From contig JNEM01011763.1 in assembly GCA_000697335.1 (NCBI GenBank), forward strand, positions 1 through 23,487: a DNA stretch of 23,487 nucleotides, read 5' to 3'. This document shows positions 19,239-23,487 of the stretch, piece by piece. Under the pieces are notes generated by a model, which made no database searches, was not told where the DNA came from, and was given only the letters and a program-made list of their open reading frames with translations. Made by a program: the position numbers and the translations under genes. The DNA is from Conidiobolus incongruus B7586 (lineage: Eukaryota; Entomophthoromycota; Entomophthoromycetes; Entomophthorales; Conidiobolaceae). The stretch's first letter is position 1; each line of letters opens with the position of its first letter.

Positions 19239-21311
19239 ATGAATCAATCTTTTGACAAGTCCAACCTCGAGGACCCTTCATATTTGATTGAAGAATATGA
19301 ATGGATTCCTTTGTATGACACCACGCTTGTCCGTAATTTGGATGTAATTTGTCCAAATTACACTGAGCTCATCAACCAACAACTTTCCACTGCTTCAGCC
19401 GCCACGGTGACTAACTTCATTGTTCAGCACACCGAAGTCATATTGGAAGTCAAAACCACTTTCCCTCAGCAAAAACTATTCAGCTTGAAAGAAGTTACCA
19501 AACCACTCAAAGAATTCCAATCATTGGCTCTCAATTTGCAATTTGAAATGAAGCAATTCTCAAGGTTGAGTTTATTAGAATTGGGCGATGTTAGAGAAAT
19601 GAGTGAAGAAGATTACTTCAGTCTTGTTAAAGTCAGTTTAATTGAATTCTACAATCGAGTCTGGGAAAGTCAGAGCGAAACGAGTAAAGAAAAATTCAAA
19701 CAGTTCTTGAAGCAAAAGCCTCAGCCCTTGCAGGTCTCAAACAATGATAATAAATCAGGCAAGAACACTCCTACCTCCAAGGGATCTTCAAGGCCTTTGA
19801 GTGCAACAGTATTTGCTAATAAATTAATACACAAACTTTCTGGAGTCGGAAGATCAAATAGCAACTTAAATCTCAGCCAATCTCAATCCCAATGTTCCAC
19901 TCCAAAATCTCAATCACCACCATTGTCCCGTGAAACTTCAATCAAAAAGCTAAACGCTTCACGATTCCTTAAAAATGCCGTAACACTCAGCGCGGGTAAC
20001 ACACCAGTATCAAATCTAGCGGTGCAAATTTCATTCGAATCGAGCGAGTATGACTTACCCCCTTTCACACTAAAAGTTACAATTGATATCACATTAGAGA
20101 GGCTCGTGAAGGCGGTTCGTAATAAGTGCATTTTAGATGGCCACCCAATTCCAGATCCCCATTTCCAATTCGTCCAAATTGATCAACCTGAAACTAAAAT
20201 CAACTCGGAAAATTTGCAAGACTTTCTAACCTCTTTGGGCCATCATCAGTTGGACATTATTGCTGATGATACTCAGCTTAGATCTCCAGACTCCACCCTC
20301 CTCACTCCCTCTGCCATGCCCAAGTTGGGGCGCAGCAATACCCAAGTAGTAGCTAGACGCCCTCAGCCTAGACAAAGGAATCAGAAGGTATCTAGAGTTT
20401 TGAATGGATTAGACTTAGGTGTCTTTGTTAACGAACCTCCTGTCATTTCTCCCAGAAGAAGAACTGCTAAAACTCCACACCCCACTTTCCAAGCTAAGGT
20501 GAATCAAAGCTCCCCCAAGTTGAACCTTACCATACCTCCTATCAATGCCCCTTGTGCATCATCTATTCCACAATTGGATAGCGAACAATTAAGTCTTGAA
20601 GACTCTTCCTCCGAAAAAGATTCCCCAATCACCCCTACCTCCAGTCCACTTACCAATCCTATCCTTCTCAACTTCAAGCAAAAGCATGACCCTGAAGCCA
20701 AGTCTCCTACTGCTGCTAAGAGAGCCTCCAAATTCTTCCGCTCTTTGACCATGAAATTTGACAAATCTAAGAGTTCAAGCTTGCCAACAAGCCCCACCTT
20801 AGTCCGTTCTCAAACTTCTATTCCTAAATCCTCTCCCCAGAAGGAGACACTTGTTTTTAAGAACCTTTTAGAAGGAGGTCAACTTGAGTTTCCCGGCTGT
20901 AACAATGATAGTTTAGGACTTCAAAGCAATGGTGTCCAACACCTTAATATCTCTGTTACTATTAACCATGATCTCAAGTACCACTTTGAACTTGATCCCT
21001 ATCAGCCCACATATACCTCAGTGATGAATCGAGTGATTTATCACTTTAATCAAATTGGTGTACCTCTCCGCATCCTAAACGAAATGTGCCTAGTATATCT
21101 CTCAGAGGGTGGCAACATTGAAATCAACAACACCACTCAACTCCAACAGTTGATCAACGACCTCAAAGGACAAGATAATTTGGACCTACTCCTCGTTCCC
21201 AAATCTCTCATGGAAGATGATAAACGCCGCGGAATTCAATGGGAACTTCCTCCCAACTTGTACGATTTGGGTATAGATATGGAAGGCCAACACAGTGTCA
21301 TTGTCCTCTAA
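19239..21311 (+). CDS. Hypothetical Ser/Thr-Pro-rich protein with two PB1/ubiquitin-like segments
   Basis: An intronless protein of 690 residues. The ATG at 19239 follows an A-rich leader typical of strong eukaryotic starts. Residues 15-160 look helical and folded (EYEWIPLYDTTLV, then LKEFQSLALNLQFEMKQF). Residues 160-258, 345-440 and 445-540 are disordered with many SP/TP sites (STPKSQSPPLS, SPITPTSSP), likely kinase targets. Two segments have the alternating pattern of a beta-grasp fold: 260-343 and 566-655. The second contains CLVYLSEGGNIEINNTTQLQ followed by LDLLLVP, which resembles the acidic PB1 (OPCA) pattern, though the acidic residues are sparse. A scaffold or signalling adaptor is the most reasonable reading. 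I do not recognise an orthologue, and the fold assignment is inference. Confidence 0.8.
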   Translation: MNQSFDKSNLEDPSYLIEEYEWIPLYDTTLVRNLDVICPNYTELINQQLSTASAATVTNFIVQHTEVILEVKTTFPQQKLFSLKEVTKPLKEFQSLALNLQFEMKQFSRLSLLELGDVREMSEEDYFSLVKVSLIEFYNRVWESQSETSKEKFKQFLKQKPQPLQVSNNDNKSGKNTPTSKGSSRPLSATVFANKLIHKLSGVGRSNSNLNLSQSQSQCSTPKSQSPPLSRETSIKKLNASRFLKNAVTLSAGNTPVSNLAVQISFESSEYDLPPFTLKVTIDITLERLVKAVRNKCILDGHPIPDPHFQFVQIDQPETKINSENLQDFLTSLGHHQLDIIADDTQLRSPDSTLLTPSAMPKLGRSNTQVVARRPQPRQRNQKVSRVLNGLDLGVFVNEPPVISPRRRTAKTPHPTFQAKVNQSSPKLNLTIPPINAPCASSIPQLDSEQLSLEDSSSEKDSPITPTSSPLTNPILLNFKQKHDPEAKSPTAAKRASKFFRSLTMKFDKSKSSSLPTSPTLVRSQTSIPKSSPQKETLVFKNLLEGGQLEFPGCNNDSLGLQSNGVQHLNISVTINHDLKYHFELDPYQPTYTSVMNRVIYHFNQIGVPLRILNEMCLVYLSEGGNIEINNTTQLQQLINDLKGQDNLDLLLVPKSLMEDDKRRGIQWELPPNLYDLGIDMEGQHSVIVL

Positions 21312-22544
21312 ATATTTCCTATTTATCAATATTTAACAAATGTATAAATTTTATAATATTTAAAAAATAAAAAAAATTCAAGAATTTTTTATTTAACATA
21401 AATATCTATTGAATATCTTAGTTAATATTTTTATTAAAAAAACTTTATAATATATATTAACCAATTGAATAACTATTACCAAAAAATTAATATTTAACAC
21501 TTTAAAATTCATAATCAAAGTAACACAACTACGAAAATTATTAAAGTTTATTACATTTAATGATATTAAATAACCATGATTAAAAATAATTTTATAATAA
21601 TTAGTAGAATATCAATCAATTTGAATGAATATTTACTAATACAAATTATAAATCAAGTTTAGCATAATTTTAAATACCAATTTAGAGAAATAATAAATTC
21701 AAAATCAATATATCATTATAATGTCAATAAACATTTTGTTAGCTAGCGAAGTATATAGGCATATATTTGATTTTTACATTTTATATTATCCAATACTTTC
21801 TCAAGGTAGAAATAACAGATAATTTATCAAATTGACAATATTGAGATTTAAAAATTAATTACAATATTTAATTAACATTCATTTTTACCATTATCTAATA
21901 TATCTATTATTTTCAACAATATTATCAATCTTTTTTTAATTTTCCACTAATTCTTTATAACATCATATTCAATCTAGATTAATTTGGATACAATTTGTGT
22001 GTCATACTCAACAAAAAGTAATGCTTCTTGGTATTAATAATATAATTATCCAATTTAGTAGGTGATTGTGATGAAATCATTATTTTAATAAAAAATTTTT
22101 TTGTAATATTACTTTAATTAATTTTTCTTTGTTTTAAATATAAAAAAATTTTTAATTTGACAATTAATATAATTAAAATTAATGATAAATTAATAATATA
22201 ATAAATATTTTTTTATATTATTAAATTTTTAAATTAAATTATAGAACTTTTTTTTAATTATTCATTATTCCCTATTCCTTATTCCTTATTCCTTATTATA
22301 ATTAATTTAACTAAAATTAATGTTAACCCAAATATTTATCAATTGAAATTTTTAATGTATTATCTAGCGGTAACAATATGTAAAGTAACCTGAGAATTTT
22401 TTTCATTTAAATTTTAGTGAATTTAATTAGAGGATTTTTTTTAAAATCATAATCAATAATTTAAATGAAAATTCAATGTTAAATATCAAAATCTAAATAT
22501 AACTCAAGTTAACTTTAGGATGTATTAAGAAGCGGTGCGCAATA
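21312..22544. other. AT-rich downstream region
   Basis: No coding region or RNA gene seen. It includes the 3'UTR of the preceding gene and a short tandem repeat at 22266-22293 (separate entry). Confidence 0.45.
22266..22293. repeat. Four tandem copies of a 7-bp unit (TATTCCY)
   Basis: TATTCCC followed by three TATTCCT units, then a degenerate fifth copy (TATTATA, to 22300). It is a small pyrimidine-rich minisatellite in AT-rich DNA and probably polymorphic. Confidence 0.85.
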
Positions 22545-22739
22545 CTATGAACCTGATAACTCTAATTCCAAACCTCTTAATTCTAATATTTCAATTATCA
22601 GATAGCTAAGTTGACTGTTCATTAATATTCCCATTCCATATTTTATGTTACATTGACTATTTTTAACATCGATAAAAATCTGATTTGCTTTTGACTTAAT
22701 ATTCATTTGAAGTGTAAAATTTGATCGAATATCTGTCAA
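22545..22739 (-). other. Short coding-like fragment of unknown origin
   Basis: A 64-codon minus-strand open frame, richer in G+C and amino-acid variety than its flanks (for example KANQIFIDVKNSQCN and LIIEILELRGLELELSGS). Leu-rich spacing hints at a repeat protein, but no motif identifies it. I found no flanking exons. It may be a gene relic or a chance frame. Confidence 0.25.
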
Positions 22740-23487
22740 ATCTTTAGTTCACCAAGTTTTGATATTTGATTGAGTAGATTAATAAAGCAAAGAAATGTTT
22801 ATCGAAATTATTAATTATACAGGTTTGGGTTGGATAATTAATATCTGTTTCAATTAATACATAACTAGAGTTTACTAAATTCAAACTAATATTTTTATAA
22901 TATTTCATTGGATTACATAAATTATATTAATATATCACTTTTATTATAATAAATTATATGATTTGGAAAACATTTTATAAATTTATTAGATTAGTTTTAT
23001 TCTCAATACTCCTATCTCAATCAAGATTATTAATGACACTTAGAAATAAATAATTAAAATTTAATATTGAATATTAAATAAAATTAAATTATTTGTATAA
23101 TATATAATAAAATATATCAGTATATTATTTTAAAATAATATACTGATAAATTGAATTTTGGATTTATTATCACATTAAAAACTTAAATTTAATTAATAAT
23201 AATAACGGATTTGAATTAAAATAATACTAATATATATATCGCCAACTTCAAGTTGTATTTTATTTTTTGTTATTATACTATAAATCAAGTAATGACATAT
23301 CCCTGAAATCAAACATTCATATAATTTTGAGAATATGATTTATAAATATATATTAATTTAAAATTCACTTTTTACTACTATTAATTATTTTTTATATTAT
23401 AAAAAAATTTCTATAATTTAAAATATTAATATATTTATTAAATATATAAATTAATTATTTTATAAACTAATTAAATTTATTTATAAT
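22740..23487. other. AT-rich end of the window
   Basis: No gene or RNA seen. The only notable structure is the palindrome at 23115-23148. Confidence 0.45.
23115..23148. repeat. Perfect 34-bp palindrome
   Basis: Two 17-nt arms, TATCAGTATATTATTTT and its exact reverse complement, are joined with no spacer; the next base on each side does not pair. It is much longer than the short A/T palindromes scattered elsewhere. It could be a fused pair of inverted termini, a hairpin or a binding site; no function can be assigned. Confidence 0.9.

Noticed and set aside
20504-20797. 97-codon minus-strand open frame inside the PB1-like gene
   Set aside because: It is the antisense shadow of a Ser/Thr/Pro-rich coding stretch.
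1-23487. CRISPR array, rRNA operon, LTR or capsid-bearing element
   Set aside because: No regular direct repeats with spacers, no rRNA-like sequence, and no reverse transcriptase, integrase or capsid motifs were seen on either strand.

Overview
This looks like nuclear DNA from a very AT-rich, intron-bearing, early-diverging fungus. Three genes are cut by many introns, nearly all about 49-58 nt, usually starting GTAATT, GTAAAT or GTAATA and ending TAG. The non-coding DNA is almost pure A+T. The gene set is eukaryotic: epsilon-COP, a kinesin-12 type motor, a 7TM receptor, a patatin-type lipase and a PLP homeostasis protein. A rhodopsin-like 7TM gene in a fungus with this composition suggests Entomophthoromycotina (Conidiobolus-like). 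That placement is inference from recall, not a database match.

Layout. 1-1168: a decayed Tc1/mariner DNA transposon with both terminal inverted repeats. Its transposase is full of stop codons that look like C-to-T and G-to-A changes. 1169-3484: AT-rich DNA without a convincing gene. 3485-5848 (+): patatin-like phospholipase with a long disordered N-terminus. 6457-7377 (+): 7TM receptor, tail to tail with 7385-8509 (-), a seven-exon YggS/PLPBP-family gene; only 7 nt separate the two stop codons. 9347-9529 (-): a small, unrecognised membrane-protein ORF, divergent from 9666-13943 (+), a 15-exon kinesin-12-like motor of 1172 residues. The kinesin converges on 13993-15102 (-), a five-exon epsilon-COP gene, with 49 nt between stops. 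15103-19238: a 4.1 kb AT-rich desert with one broken, unidentified coding remnant (about 17.10-17.69 kb). 19239-21311 (+): an intronless 690-residue Ser/Thr-Pro-rich protein with two beta-grasp/PB1-like segments and a clear TATA box. 21312-23487: AT-rich sequence with a small 7-bp repeat, a short coding-like fragment and a perfect 34-bp palindrome.

The genes do not form a pathway or operon. The housekeeping genes (PLPBP, kinesin, epsilon-COP) are intron-rich. The patatin, receptor and PB1-like genes are intronless. I found no rRNA, tRNA, CRISPR array or complete mobile element. I see no multi-gene novel system. The most interesting signals are the RIP-like decay of the transposon, the kinesin-12-type motor and class A-like receptor in a fungus, a 14-nt microexon, and the tight convergent gene pairs.
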